Assembly: GCF_016863315.1 (NCBI RefSeq)
Contig: NZ_BOOQ01000035.1
Location: 31,147 to 95,146, forward strand
DNA length: 64,000 bases
Direction: 5' to 3'
Source of the DNA: Planotetraspora silvatica
GTDB taxonomy: Bacteria; Actinomycetota; Actinomycetes; Streptosporangiales; Streptosporangiaceae
The notes under the pieces are model-generated. The model saw only the letters and a program-made list of their open reading frames with translations, was not told where the DNA came from and searched no databases. The position numbers were made by a program, and so were the translations under genes. Shown here piece by piece: positions 1 through 8,862 of this stretch. Each line of letters opens with the position of its first letter. Within the stretch, counting starts at the first letter, position 1.

Positions 1-47
1 GCCTCTGTCTGGCCAAGAATGCCGAACCGCATGACAGTGATTGTCGC

Positions 48-1178
48 TCACCGGGCGATGGTCGCGGAGATCGCTTCCAGGCGGGCGGCCGAGGCGAGGC
101 CGCCGTGGTACCAGTGGATCTCCTCGGCTCCCGCCGCGGTGTAGGCGTCGGCCAGCCACGACAGGGCCGCCGGGTCCGCGGGCCGCGGGGGAAGGGCCAG
201 CAGGTAGGCGCCGACGCGCGGGCCGAGCCGCGCGAGCGCCCGCAGGCCGGCCTCGTCGACCTCGAGGGCGTTCCAGCAGTTGCCCACGAGCACGTCGGCG
301 TCCACCCCGGCGGGCACGGTCGCGAAGGGTCCCGTCGCCCATGGGTCGGCGCTCGCGTGCAGGGCGACGGGCATGCCGGGCCGTACCGACCGGGCCTCGG
401 CGAGGAGCAGGTCCCGCAACTCGCCCGCGAGCCCCGTCCGGAGATCCCGTACGGCTTCCGCCAGGTCGCCGAGGGCCTCCTCCACCGACGAGACGGACCG
501 GGGGTCGCGGTCGACGGCCGCCCTGACCCTCGAACGCAGCACGGTGACGTCGAGACCCGCCGACTCGTACCGGGAGACGCAGGCCGCGCAGAAGCACAGG
601 GACAGCAGCGTGAGCTGGGCGGGGGACCAGTCGGTCCCGTCGGTCTTCTCGTGGTGGCCGCCGTGGCGGAACCCCAGCGCGCCGCATGCCTCGAGGATCA
701 GCGCGTCAGGCTCGCCGAGCTCGACCACCTCGTGCACCAGCGTCCGGCAGTACTCACGCACGTCGCCGGACGCAGGGCAGAGCGCGTATCGATAGGACTC
801 CCCGAAGGCGTTCCTGACGACGAGGTCGGGATTGGCCGCGCCCAGCAGCGAGTTGTGCGTGAGCACCGTCCAGGCGTGTACGGCCAGGCCCTCGGCGCGC
901 AGACTGTCACGCGCCTCCCCGAACGGGTCGCCGGACGCCATCCACGAGGGCGTGCCGGGCACCAGGCGGCTGTTCTTCCACGCCTCCTCCCGGACCGGGA
1001 CGTAACACGCGGAGTGCGGGGCGTCGACCAGCCGATGGGCCGGATGCAGGGGGGTGGCCGCCCGGGTCGTGTGGTAAGAGGCGGCCAGCGCCACGGCGTC
1101 GGCGCCGAGCGCCTTCAGACGCCCTGCGGCGGCGTCGTCGCCGATGAGGTCCCAGGGGTAGGCGTAGATGACGTTCAC
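48..1178 (-). CDS. Unrecognised protein, last gene of the glucarate dehydratase operon
   Basis: About 376 residues. I do not recognise the family. The start is GTG at 1178, which overlaps the TGA of glucarate dehydratase (GTGA) and has a GGAGG about 8 bases upstream, so translation is probably coupled. An earlier in-frame start at 1256 would bury the N-terminus in the neighbouring gene. The protein has no signal peptide or membrane segment. It contains a cysteine cluster CFCAAC in the middle, a His-rich HGGHH stretch just before it, and alternating hydrophobic strands and helices that could be a TIM-barrel like those of some glycosidase-related proteins. That fold is only an impression. Its position as third gene after kdgD and gudD suggests a role in uronate or aldarate breakdown, perhaps on a lactone or a modified sugar acid. 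Confidence 0.75.
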   Translation of the reverse strand: MNVIYAYPWDLIGDDAAAGRLKALGADAVALAASYHTTRAATPLHPAHRLVDAPHSACYVPVREEAWKNSRLVPGTPSWMASGDPFGEARDSLRAEGLAVHAWTVLTHNSLLGAANPDLVVRNAFGESYRYALCPASGDVREYCRTLVHEVVELGEPDALILEACGALGFRHGGHHEKTDGTDWSPAQLTLLSLCFCAACVSRYESAGLDVTVLRSRVRAAVDRDPRSVSSVEEALGDLAEAVRDLRTGLAGELRDLLLAEARSVRPGMPVALHASADPWATGPFATVPAGVDADVLVGNCWNALEVDEAGLRALARLGPRVGAYLLALPPRPADPAALSWLADAYTAAGAEEIHWYHGGLASAARLEAISATIAR

Positions 1179-2434
1179 CAGCGTGGCCTCCGGGCGGAGA
1201 AGGACGGGTGGAAGCGCTTCATGTACGACGTGTCGTCGCGTGAGCGTATCCCGCACTTCTCATACTGCTCGTTCATGACCGCGAGAGTGTCGCGGTCGAG
1301 TTCGACACCGAGCCCCGGGCCGTCCGGCACGGGGACGGCCCCGTCCACGAAGCGCAGCGCGCCGGGCGCGACCACGTCCTGACCGTCCTGCCACGGCGTG
1401 TGGGTGTCGCAGGCGTGGGTGACGGCGGGCGTGGCCGCCGCCAGGTGGGTCATCGCGGCCAGGCTGATCCCCAGGTGCGAGTTGGAGTGCATCGACAGCT
1501 CGATGCCGAAGGTCGCGCACAACGTCGCGATGTGGGAGGACTTCACCAGCCCGCCCCAGTAGTGGTGGTCGAGGAGCAGCACGCCGATCGCCCCCTGCCG
1601 GACCGCCGGGGGGAGGTGGTCCGGTGTGACCACGCACATGTTCGTCGCCAGGCGCATGGGGACGTGCGGCGCGACGGCGGCCATCGCCTCGATGCCGTCG
1701 GCGGGGTCCTCCAGGTACTCCAGGACGCCGTCGAGCGCGCGGCCCACCTCGATCGAGGTGTCCACGCTCCAGGCCGCGTTGGGATCGAGACGCAGCGGGT
1801 GCTCGGGGAACGCCTCCCGAAGGGCCAGGACGGCCTCGACCTCCTCAGCGGGAGGGAGCACCCCGCCCTTCACCTTGATCGAGCGGAAGCCGTACCGGTC
1901 GACCAGCAGGCGGGCCTGCTCGACGAGGCCGGCGGAGTCGAGCGCCGCCCCGAACACGTCGTCGGGCCCGTCCGGATGCCCGGCCCACTTGTAGAAGAGA
2001 TAGGCGCTGTACGGCACGGCGTCCCTGACCTTGCCGCCCAGCAGGTCGGCGACGGGCCGTCCCGCGGCCTTGCCCTGGATGTCGAGGCACGCCACCTCGA
2101 ACGGGGAGAACACCCGGTCGACGGTCTTCTCCCGTGTGGAGGCCCCGGTCAGCCCGTGCTTGTCGGTGACCACCTCGGCGCCGACGGAGGCGGCCACGGC
2201 CGTGTACACGGCGTTGCGGTGATAGGCGTCGAGCCCGATCAGCGCCCGCGCGGCCGTCCGCACCTTGCCGAGGTGGTCGAGATCGCCGTAGGTCTCGCCC
2301 AGGCCGGTGAGGCCCTCGTCGGTCACCACTTCGACGATCGTGCGCAGCGCCCACGGCTCGTGCACGCCCGCCGCGTTGAGGAGCGGGGGGTCCCTGAAGG
2401 CGACGGGCGTGACCGTGACCTCGCGGATCAGCAT
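1175..2434 (-). CDS. gudD: Glucarate dehydratase, enolase superfamily
   Basis: A 419-residue cytoplasmic enzyme predicted to dehydrate D-glucarate (or its epimer) to 5-keto-4-deoxyglucarate. The enolase-superfamily signature of the GlucD group is complete: the KxK base motif (Lys187, Lys189), metal ligands Asp217, Glu242 and Asn265, and the Asp289/His316 dyad (LLDHHYWGG and MHSNSHLG). Length is normal for the family. ATG at 2434 overlaps the stop of the upstream kdgD, so the two are one operon. The product of this enzyme is the substrate of that neighbour. Family assignment is strong; whether glucarate or galactarate is preferred cannot be read from the sequence. Confidence 0.93.
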   Translation of the reverse strand: MLIREVTVTPVAFRDPPLLNAAGVHEPWALRTIVEVVTDEGLTGLGETYGDLDHLGKVRTAARALIGLDAYHRNAVYTAVAASVGAEVVTDKHGLTGASTREKTVDRVFSPFEVACLDIQGKAAGRPVADLLGGKVRDAVPYSAYLFYKWAGHPDGPDDVFGAALDSAGLVEQARLLVDRYGFRSIKVKGGVLPPAEEVEAVLALREAFPEHPLRLDPNAAWSVDTSIEVGRALDGVLEYLEDPADGIEAMAAVAPHVPMRLATNMCVVTPDHLPPAVRQGAIGVLLLDHHYWGGLVKSSHIATLCATFGIELSMHSNSHLGISLAAMTHLAAATPAVTHACDTHTPWQDGQDVVAPGALRFVDGAVPVPDGPGLGVELDRDTLAVMNEQYEKCGIRSRDDTSYMKRFHPSFSARRPRW

Positions 2435-3333
2435 GCGGCGATCTCCATTCCCCTCGTGATGAGGCGTTCGAGCAGCGCGACGTGCTCGGGCGCGGCGTCG
2501 ATCAGGGGCGGGCGCACCACGCCGACGTCGAGCCCGCGCAGCGTGACGCCCGCCTTGACCAGGGCGACAGCGTAGCCCGGCACGAGATCGCGGAGCTCGA
2601 CGAGCGGGCGGTAGAACTCGGCGAGCAGCCGTCGCGTCAGGACCTCGTCCCCTTGTGTGACCGCACGATGGAAGGCGAGCGCGACCTCGGGCGCGAAGCA
2701 GAAGGCGGCCGAGGAGTAGAGGTTCACGCCGAGCCCCCGGTAGGCGAGGACGGTCATCTCCGCCGTGGGCATCCCGTTGAAGAAGGCGAAGTCGCGGTCG
2801 GTGGCCTGCCGTACGGCCAGGACGATCCGCTGCAGCCGGTCGAGGTCGCCGAGGCCGTCCTTGAACCCCACGATGTTCGGCTCCAGAGCGAGCTCGGCCG
2901 CGGCGCCGGGGGTGAACACCGCGTTCCCGCGCTGGTAGACGATCGCGGGAAGATCCGTCGCCGCGCACACCCGGCGGACGTAGCCCACCAGTCCGGCGGG
3001 GGGAGCGGTCACCAGATAGGGCGGGAACACCAGCAGGCCGTCCGCCCCGGCCAGGGCGGCGGTCTCGGCGCACGCCCGCGCGAACGGCAGCGGTCCTCCG
3101 GCGCCTGAGAACACGGGGACGCGCCCCGCCGTCGCCTCGACGGCGATCCGCACCACGCGTGCGTACTCCTCCAGGCTCAGGGCATGGAACTCGCCGGTGC
3201 CGCAGGCGGCGAAGACCCCTCCGGCGCCCGCGCGCACGCCGTCCTCCACGTGCCGGCGCAGCGCCTCCTCGTCGAGCGTGCCGTCGGCGGTGAAAGGAGT
3301 GACCGGGAAGAACAAGACACCATCGAGACGCAT
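2428..3333 (-). CDS. kdgD: 5-dehydro-4-deoxyglucarate dehydratase (DapA-like aldolase family), copy 1
   Basis: A 301-residue (alpha/beta)8 enzyme of the DHDPS/NAL family. It is predicted to dehydrate and decarboxylate 5-keto-4-deoxyglucarate to 2-oxoglutarate semialdehyde. GTGEF is at residues 45-49, the catalytic Tyr133 is in IVYQRGN and the Schiff-base Lys158 is in VGFKDG. Starting at ATG 3333 gives exactly the motif numbering seen in the second copy at 7762-8679. A TTG at 3345 is an alternative start. It is the first gene of a three-gene operon with gudD and the unknown gene, divergent from uronate dehydrogenase. A 19-bp inverted repeat lies about 70 bases upstream. Confidence 0.9.
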   Translation of the reverse strand: MRLDGVLFFPVTPFTADGTLDEEALRRHVEDGVRAGAGGVFAACGTGEFHALSLEEYARVVRIAVEATAGRVPVFSGAGGPLPFARACAETAALAGADGLLVFPPYLVTAPPAGLVGYVRRVCAATDLPAIVYQRGNAVFTPGAAAELALEPNIVGFKDGLGDLDRLQRIVLAVRQATDRDFAFFNGMPTAEMTVLAYRGLGVNLYSSAAFCFAPEVALAFHRAVTQGDEVLTRRLLAEFYRPLVELRDLVPGYAVALVKAGVTLRGLDVGVVRPPLIDAAPEHVALLERLITRGMEIAAC

Positions 3334-3403
3334 CGATCCACGCAATCTTCGTAGCCGTCACCGTCGGCGCGGCCAGGCCGGAGCCGAGGGCGACATCCAT
3401 CTC

Positions 3404-3422
3404 TGTTCATATACGTGAATCA
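3404..3422. promoter_or_regulatory. Candidate operator between kdgD/gudD and udh
   Basis: TGTTCATATACGTGAATCA is an imperfect inverted repeat (TTCA and TGAA arms) in the divergent promoter region. The same arrangement occurs at 8707-8725 before the second kdgD and at 18046-18064 before the PfkB kinase. The size and symmetry suit an IclR-family regulator, and one is encoded at 13325. The binding protein is inferred, not shown. Confidence 0.55.
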
Positions 3423-3598
3423 GAGTCAGGATTGTGAACTGTCCTCGGCAACTGTAAGAATCGGTACTAACGGTGTCAAGGTTCCCTAAATAAGCGGACA
3501 TAGATGCTGATATCTGACAGGTGGAGATTACGGGAGAGGCCGCCACGACGGGCCGGCAAGGCCAAGGTGCGGCGGGTTCGACGTCGGACAGGAGAACC

Positions 3599-4399
3599 AT
3601 GCGAATTCTCATGACGGGGGCCGCGGGCGGCGTCGGCACCCTGCTGCGTCCCAGACTGGCCCGCGAGGGGCGGGTCCTTCGCCTGCTCGACCTCGCCGCG
3701 GTCGAGCCCGGCGACGGCGAGGAGGCGGTCACGGCCGACGTGACCGATCCCGAGGCCATGGCCGGGGCCATGGACGGCGTCGACGCCGTGCTGCACCTCG
3801 GCGGGTACAGCGTGGAGCACCCCTGGCAGGACATCCTGGACGTCAACATCAACGGCACCTACGTGGTGCTGGAGGCCGCCAGGAAGGCCGGCGTCCGGCA
3901 CGTCGTGCTCGCGAGCAGCAACCACGCCGTCGGCTTCCACCCTCGGGAGGCCGAGGCCCCCGACTATCTGTTCCCCCGCCCGGACACCTTCTACGGCGTC
4001 AGCAAGGTGACCAAGGAGGCGCTCGGCTCCCTCTACCACGACAGGTACGGCATGGCGGTGACCTGTCTGCGCATCGGGTCGTGCTTCGCGCGGCCGAGGG
4101 ACCTGCGCATGCTCTCGACCTGGTTGTCGCCCGACGACTGCGCCCGGCTCACCGAGGCGTCGCTGGCCGCGGACGGATATCACGTGGTCTGGGGGGTCTC
4201 CGCCAACACCCGCGGCTGGTGGTCGCTGGAGGAGGGCCGGGCCATCGGCTACGAGCCCAAGGACGACGCCGAGGTCTACGCGCCGGACCTCATCGCCGAG
4301 CTCGGTGAGCCCGATCCGGAGAGCATGGAGCACGCGCTGCTGGGCGGGCGGTTCTGCGGACCCGCGCTCGACGTCGACAACCTCACCCGGGAGCGCTGA
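3599..4399 (+). CDS. udh: NAD-dependent uronate dehydrogenase
   Basis: A 266-residue extended-type short-chain dehydrogenase. It is predicted to oxidise D-galacturonate or D-glucuronate to the aldaro-lactone, which is the entry step of the oxidative uronate pathway. The Rossmann motif TGAAGGVG is at residues 6-13, an LASSNHAVGF segment is near residue 106, and the catalytic pair is Tyr132/Lys136 in FYGVSKVTKE. Length matches characterised uronate dehydrogenases (about 265). ATG at 3599 has AGGAGA just upstream. Longer in-frame starts would add an unrelated low-complexity N-terminus. It is followed two bases later by the semialdehyde dehydrogenase. Confidence 0.9.
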   Translation: MRILMTGAAGGVGTLLRPRLAREGRVLRLLDLAAVEPGDGEEAVTADVTDPEAMAGAMDGVDAVLHLGGYSVEHPWQDILDVNINGTYVVLEAARKAGVRHVVLASSNHAVGFHPREAEAPDYLFPRPDTFYGVSKVTKEALGSLYHDRYGMAVTCLRIGSCFARPRDLRMLSTWLSPDDCARLTEASLAADGYHVVWGVSANTRGWWSLEEGRAIGYEPKDDAEVYAPDLIAELGEPDPESMEHALLGGRFCGPALDVDNLTRER

Positions 4400-4400
4400 C

Positions 4401-5951
4401 ATGACCGGCATCGACACGGTGATTGACACGGTGGTGGAACGCGCGGCCGCGGCGGGGGCGAAGTGGCGGGCCACCCCGGCGGCGGAGCGCGCGACGATCC
4501 TGGAGGGCGTCGCCGACGCGCTGCTGAAGCATCTCGACGAACTGTGGCCGGTCGCCGACGCCGAGACGCACCTCGGCGAGGTGCGGCTGCGCGGTGAGGT
4601 GGGGCGGACCGCCTCGCAGTTCCGGCTGTTCGCCGAGGTGCTGCGAGACGGCGGCTCGGCCGAGGCCGTCATCGACCACGCGGATCCGGGGGCGACGCCT
4701 CCCCGTCCCGACGTGCGGCGCATGAACCACCCCGTCGGGGTCGTGGCGGTCTTCGCGGCGAGCAACTTCCCGTTCGCGTTCTCGGTGGCGGGCGGCGACA
4801 CGGTCTCGGCGCTCGCGGCCGGCTGCGCCGTCGTGGTCAAGGCGCACGAGGGCCACCCGGAGACCTCCGACCTGACCGCCTCCGTCGTACGGCAGGCCCT
4901 GCCGGATCCCGACCTCCTCGGGCTCGTGCACGGCTTCGACGCGGGCGGACCGCTGGTGCGGCATTCGCTGGTGTCGGCGGTCGGCTTCACCGGCTCGCTC
5001 GCGGGCGGCACGGCCATCAAGGGGCTGATCGACCAGCGGCCGGATCCGATCCCCTTCTACGGCGAGCTCGGCAGCGTCAACCCGGTGATCGTGCTGCCCT
5101 CGGCGGACGCGGCGGCCGTGGCGGCGGGGTTCGCCGCCTCGCTGACGCTGGGCGTCGGGCAGTTCTGCACCAACCCCGGCCTGATCTTCGTGCCGGAGGG
5201 CCCGGATGGCGACACGGCCGGTGACGCGGGCGGGCACAGGGTCCGTGACGCGGGCGAGTTCGAGCGGGCGATCGGGGACGCGGTCGCCGCGACCACCGGC
5301 GGCCGGATGCTCACCGCCAAAATCCACGACGGGTATCTCCGCGCGGTCGACCGGCTGTCCGTGCGGGCCGGCGTGGCCCGGCTGGCGACCGGCGCCGCCG
5401 GGACCGTCGCGGACGCGGTGACTCCCCAGGTCTTCTCCGTTCCGCTGGAGGCCTTCGCCGACGGGCTTCCCGAGCTGGGGGAGGAGTGCTTCGGCCCCGC
5501 CGCGATAGTCGTGAAATATCGCAATCCGTCCGACCTGCCTGCCGTACTTCGGCGGCTGCCGGGCTCGCTGACGGCAACCGTCCACTCGGCCGTACAGGGA
5601 GGCGCGCAGGAAGCCGCGCAGGCGGGCGGTCAGAGAGTTGATCAGAGAGCCGATCAGGGGGCCGGGCCTGAGGAGGCCGCTGACATCGTGCCGGTCCTCG
5701 AACGGCTCGCCGGCCGCCTCATCTGGAACGGCTGGCCGACCGGGGTCGCCGTCACGTGGGCCATGCACCACGGCGGCCCGTGGCCCGCGTCTACCGCCCC
5801 CGCTCACACCTCGGTCGGAGCGGCCGCGATCAGGCGGTGGCTGACCCCCGTGGCGTACCAGGACTGGCCCGAGGCACTCCTGCCGCCCGAGTTGCGCGAC
5901 GACAACCCGCTCGGGGTGCCCCAGCGCGTGGACGGCCGTCTGCGCGCCTGA
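4401..5951 (+). CDS. 2-oxoglutarate semialdehyde (2,5-dioxopentanoate) dehydrogenase
   Basis: A 516-residue aldehyde dehydrogenase superfamily member, predicted to finish the uronate route by oxidising 2-oxoglutarate semialdehyde to 2-oxoglutarate for the TCA cycle. Asn122 (AASNFPFAF), the general base Glu222 (GELGSVNPV) and the nucleophile Cys256 (GVGQFCTNPG) are all present. ATG at 4401 sits two bases after the udh stop. There is an alanine/glutamine-rich low-complexity insert (coded at about 5600-5670) that is absent from the usual fold and probably forms a surface loop. Substrate assignment rests on the neighbours udh, gudD and kdgD. Confidence 0.88.
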   Translation: MTGIDTVIDTVVERAAAAGAKWRATPAAERATILEGVADALLKHLDELWPVADAETHLGEVRLRGEVGRTASQFRLFAEVLRDGGSAEAVIDHADPGATPPRPDVRRMNHPVGVVAVFAASNFPFAFSVAGGDTVSALAAGCAVVVKAHEGHPETSDLTASVVRQALPDPDLLGLVHGFDAGGPLVRHSLVSAVGFTGSLAGGTAIKGLIDQRPDPIPFYGELGSVNPVIVLPSADAAAVAAGFAASLTLGVGQFCTNPGLIFVPEGPDGDTAGDAGGHRVRDAGEFERAIGDAVAATTGGRMLTAKIHDGYLRAVDRLSVRAGVARLATGAAGTVADAVTPQVFSVPLEAFADGLPELGEECFGPAAIVVKYRNPSDLPAVLRRLPGSLTATVHSAVQGGAQEAAQAGGQRVDQRADQGAGPEEAADIVPVLERLAGRLIWNGWPTGVAVTWAMHHGGPWPASTAPAHTSVGAAAIRRWLTPVAYQDWPEALLPPELRDDNPLGVPQRVDGRLRA

Positions 5952-6059
5952 AGGACGCCTCCGCGCCGGCCCTAATCGTCGGTACTCCTCAACACGCTGT
6001 CGGCTGTGCCCTGCTTTCGGCTTCTACGCCGCTGTGGCCTCGTGACGCCCCCAGGCTTC

Positions 6060-6175
6060 TGCATGATCACCATGACCGGCGGTGCAGGTCAGCGGGCACT
6101 CTTCCGAATCCGTGCATGATCATGCTTGAAGAATTCGCAGGCGGAGGGGTGCAGGACCGAACTTGTGCATGATCA
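6060..6175. repeat. Three copies of a TGCATGATCA intergenic repeat
   Basis: TGCATGATCA occurs at 6060, 6113 and 6165. The middle copy extends to the perfect palindrome GCATGATCATGC (6114-6125). The segments before copies two and three also resemble each other (both contain GGTGCAGG, then CGAA). This is a REP-like structure after the dehydrogenase stop. It runs into the 3' end of the convergent pectate lyase frame and could act as a terminator or mRNA-end element. Confidence 0.55.
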
Positions 6176-7700
6176 CGCCCACTCGGGGGCCGGGCTCGAT
6201 GGCGAGCCCGGCCCTGAGCGCCCTGGGCGCCCTGGGCCTGAGGCGCCCCGGGCCCGGCGCGATCGCCGCGCCGGTCGGGACGGGGACGGGGCAGGACAGG
6301 TGACCCGCACCCGCGTGGCGGGACACCTCCCGCCTGACCGTGCCCGCGGGGTCGATCCGCGTGTGCAACGTCGGGGTCCATCCCGCGTCGGTGCCCAGGT
6401 CGGGGTCGTGGGCCGCGTTGTAAACGCCGACCAGGTCGATCGGCCGCTCCTTCCCGCCGACGCGCAGCAGGTTGCCGCGTGCGGTCAGCGTCGTGCCGCC
6501 CCAGTCGTAGAGCAGCGCCGCCGGGTCGACGGCGCGGCTCAGCCGGAAGTAGTTGTTCTCCGCGACGATCTGGGACTGCACGCCGACGCCGATCGCGTAG
6601 ACGAACGTGGCTGCGTCGGGGACCTCGTAATAGTTGTCGTAGACGTGGACCTTGCCGAACCGCACGCGGGGCAGTCGCTGGAGCGTGTCGGAGAAATGGT
6701 TGTGGTGAACGGTCACGCTGAGCTTCCCGGCATCGGCCGCCGGGTTGTTGGTCGAGCCGATCAGCATGGTCTTGTCGTGGCCGGAGAACTCGTTCCATGA
6801 CACGGTCACGAAGTCGGACCCGTTGGTGATGTCCGTCTGCCCGTCGTGCACCTGGTACGGCCGGCCGAAGTAGAGCGGCTGGGCGGAGTCGGGGTTGGTG
6901 CCGTCGGTGAAGGTGTTGTGGTCCACCCAGACGTGTGTCGAGCCGGTCACCGAGATGTTGTCGTAGAGCGAGTTCCAGTTGCCCGTCTCACCGTCCGTGG
7001 GGTCCCACTGGGGGAAGCAGTCGACCGCGTCCTCGAACCGGATGTTGCGGATGATGACGTTGTCGGCCTTGTCGACGTGCAGGTTGAGATGCCGGATCGT
7101 CGCGCCGGGCAGGCCGACGATCGTGGTGTCCGACGGCACCTTCAGCTTGATGTGGGCGGTCTGGTTCGCCGCCGAGGCGGCCCTGGCGTCTTCGAGGGGG
7201 CCGGACGGCTCGGCGTCCCTGCCCCAGACGGCCGGGTCGTAGGCGGCGAGGTAGCCCGCGAGCGTGTATCCGTCCGTGGCGTAGTCGGCGCAGCTCCTGC
7301 CGCTGTCGAGGCGGCCCTTGACGTAGATGATCCGGGGACCGGGCGCGGCCAGCGCCGCCGCGAGCTGCGACCGGCTGGTGACGGTGTGGACGTTCGCCGG
7401 TGGGGCCGCGGCTCCACCGGTCGTCCCGGTCCCCGCGGACGCCCAGCCGTCGTTCGCGGGCAGGATCCGACGGCCGAGCCCGGCGCCGAGCCCGGCGCCG
7501 TGCTCGGCGCCGGCGGTGCTGACGGCGCCGGCACCCGTGCCGGTAGTCGTGTCAGTGGTCGTGTCGGTAGCCGTGGCGATGGTGCTGACGACGCCGGTGG
7601 CCGTCCCGGTGGCGGCCGCCTCGCTCGCGGTCGCCGCCCCGGCGGGCGCGGCCGTCGCGAGCGCCAGAACGGCCGACAGGAGGAGGGTCTTGTTGCGCAT
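6120..7700 (-). CDS. Secreted pectate lyase, polysaccharide lyase family 1
   Basis: A 526-residue exported enzyme predicted to cleave polygalacturonate by beta-elimination with calcium. Residues 1-22 form a Sec signal peptide, and an Ala/Thr/Gly-rich linker of about 60 residues precedes the parallel beta-helix (about 100-468). Family motifs are visible: VWVDH with Asp260, a second acidic site DGQTDIT (286-292), SWNEFSGHDK, and the catalytic-Arg region LPRVRFG (343-349). ATG at 7700 has GGAG upstream. The usual family C-terminus seems to fall near residue 468. The remaining roughly 58 residues are Pro/Arg-rich, and the last 18 are encoded by the TGCATGATCA repeat, so the native stop may have been lost. 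Confidence 0.88.
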   Translation of the reverse strand: MRNKTLLLSAVLALATAAPAGAATASEAAATGTATGVVSTIATATDTTTDTTTGTGAGAVSTAGAEHGAGLGAGLGRRILPANDGWASAGTGTTGGAAAPPANVHTVTSRSQLAAALAAPGPRIIYVKGRLDSGRSCADYATDGYTLAGYLAAYDPAVWGRDAEPSGPLEDARAASAANQTAHIKLKVPSDTTIVGLPGATIRHLNLHVDKADNVIIRNIRFEDAVDCFPQWDPTDGETGNWNSLYDNISVTGSTHVWVDHNTFTDGTNPDSAQPLYFGRPYQVHDGQTDITNGSDFVTVSWNEFSGHDKTMLIGSTNNPAADAGKLSVTVHHNHFSDTLQRLPRVRFGKVHVYDNYYEVPDAATFVYAIGVGVQSQIVAENNYFRLSRAVDPAALLYDWGGTTLTARGNLLRVGGKERPIDLVGVYNAAHDPDLGTDAGWTPTLHTRIDPAGTVRREVSRHAGAGHLSCPVPVPTGAAIAPGPGRLRPRAPRALRAGLAIEPGPRVGVIMHKFGPAPLRLRILQA

Positions 7701-7761
7701 GAGCTGACTCCGTTTCCGGTGGCCCGGGGCCGGCTCCCGCGATCGCTGCCGAGCCGCGATC

Positions 7762-8679
7762 TCATGGCGGGTCCGGGGATCGCTCCAGGTCCTCCATCAG
7801 GGCGAGGCCGCGCTCGATCAGCTCCGCGAGCCTGCTCACGTGCTCGGGGCTCGGATCGACGAGCGGCCGGCGGACGGGTCCCACGTCCTGACCACGCAGG
7901 CGCACCCCCGCCTTCACCAGGGAGACGGCATATCCGGGGCCCAGGCCCCGCAATTCGACGAGCGGCAGATAGAACTCCTTCATCAGACGGTCCGCGACGT
8001 CGTCCCGCCCGTCGCGGAAGGCGTCGTGACAGGCCAGTGCCAGCTGCGGCAGGAAGCAGAACACCGCGGAGGAGTACCGGACCACCCCGAGGTCGCGGTA
8101 GGCCCGCTGGGACGTCTCGGCGGTCGGCAGGCCGTTGAAGTAGAGCAGCCCGGAGGGCGCGGCGGCGATGATCCGCCGCATCAGATCCAGGTCGCCGTGG
8201 CCGTCCTTCAGGCCGATGATCCCGGGATGCCGGGCGAGTTCCGCCACGGTCTCCGGCTCGAAGACGGCGTTGTCCCGCTGGTAGAGGATGATCGGCAACC
8301 GGCTCCCGTCGGCGAGCGCCTCGTAGTGGCGGCGCAGGCCGTCCTGGCCGGCCTGGACGAGGTACGGCGGGAGCGCCAGCAGGCTCTGGGCCCCCGCGTC
8401 CGCCGCGGCCGCCGCGAACTCCAGGGCCATCGCCGTGCCGTACCCGGTGCCGGCGACGACGGGCACCCGGCCGCCGGCCTCCTCGACGGCGGCCGCCACG
8501 CAGGCCGCGTAGTCGCGCAGGTTCAGCGCGGCGAACTCGCCGGTCCCGCAGCAGGCGAACACGGCTCCGCAGCCCGCCTCGACGCCCTGGCGGACATGCC
8601 GCCGGAAGGCTCCGAGATCGAGCCGCTCCTCCTCGTCGCAAGGCGTGACCGGGAAGAACAGCAGGCCGTCGAACGACAA
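7762..8679 (-). CDS. kdgD: 5-dehydro-4-deoxyglucarate dehydratase, copy 2
   Basis: A 305-residue DHDPS/NAL-family enzyme, paralogous to the copy at 2428-3333. GTGEF (45-49), Tyr133 and Lys158 align position for position when translation starts at TTG 8679, which is preceded by AGGGG. Longer starts up to 8826 would add an unrelated N-terminus and cross the candidate operator, so I reject them. It probably duplicates the step from 5-keto-4-deoxyglucarate to 2-oxoglutarate semialdehyde, though a different sugar-acid specificity is possible. Divergent from the ABC importer and 61 bases from the pectate lyase start, it likely shares an operon with the lyase. Confidence 0.85.
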   Translation of the reverse strand: MSFDGLLFFPVTPCDEEERLDLGAFRRHVRQGVEAGCGAVFACCGTGEFAALNLRDYAACVAAAVEEAGGRVPVVAGTGYGTAMALEFAAAAADAGAQSLLALPPYLVQAGQDGLRRHYEALADGSRLPIILYQRDNAVFEPETVAELARHPGIIGLKDGHGDLDLMRRIIAAAPSGLLYFNGLPTAETSQRAYRDLGVVRYSSAVFCFLPQLALACHDAFRDGRDDVADRLMKEFYLPLVELRGLGPGYAVSLVKAGVRLRGQDVGPVRRPLVDPSPEHVSRLAELIERGLALMEDLERSPDPP

Positions 8680-8706
8680 CTGGCACCCCTGACATGTCTC
8701 TGGACG

Positions 8707-8725
8707 GAATTCATATACATGAACA
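8707..8725. promoter_or_regulatory. Candidate operator upstream of kdgD copy 2
   Basis: Read on the minus strand this is TGTTCATGTATATGAATTC, with the same TGTTCA...TGAA layout as 3404-3422. It lies about 30 bases upstream of the TTG start of kdgD copy 2, where a repressor would block transcription. Confidence 0.5.
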
Positions 8726-8862
8726 CCCGGACGGTAAGCCCGGCACGCCCCGCGGTCAAGACATCGAGCCGAAATCAGGAATGCGGAGATCGGAAACATT
8801 TCGAATAGGACACGACTCCTTGACAACCCCCTGACCGAACATCACCGTGGAGGCCGTCCACG

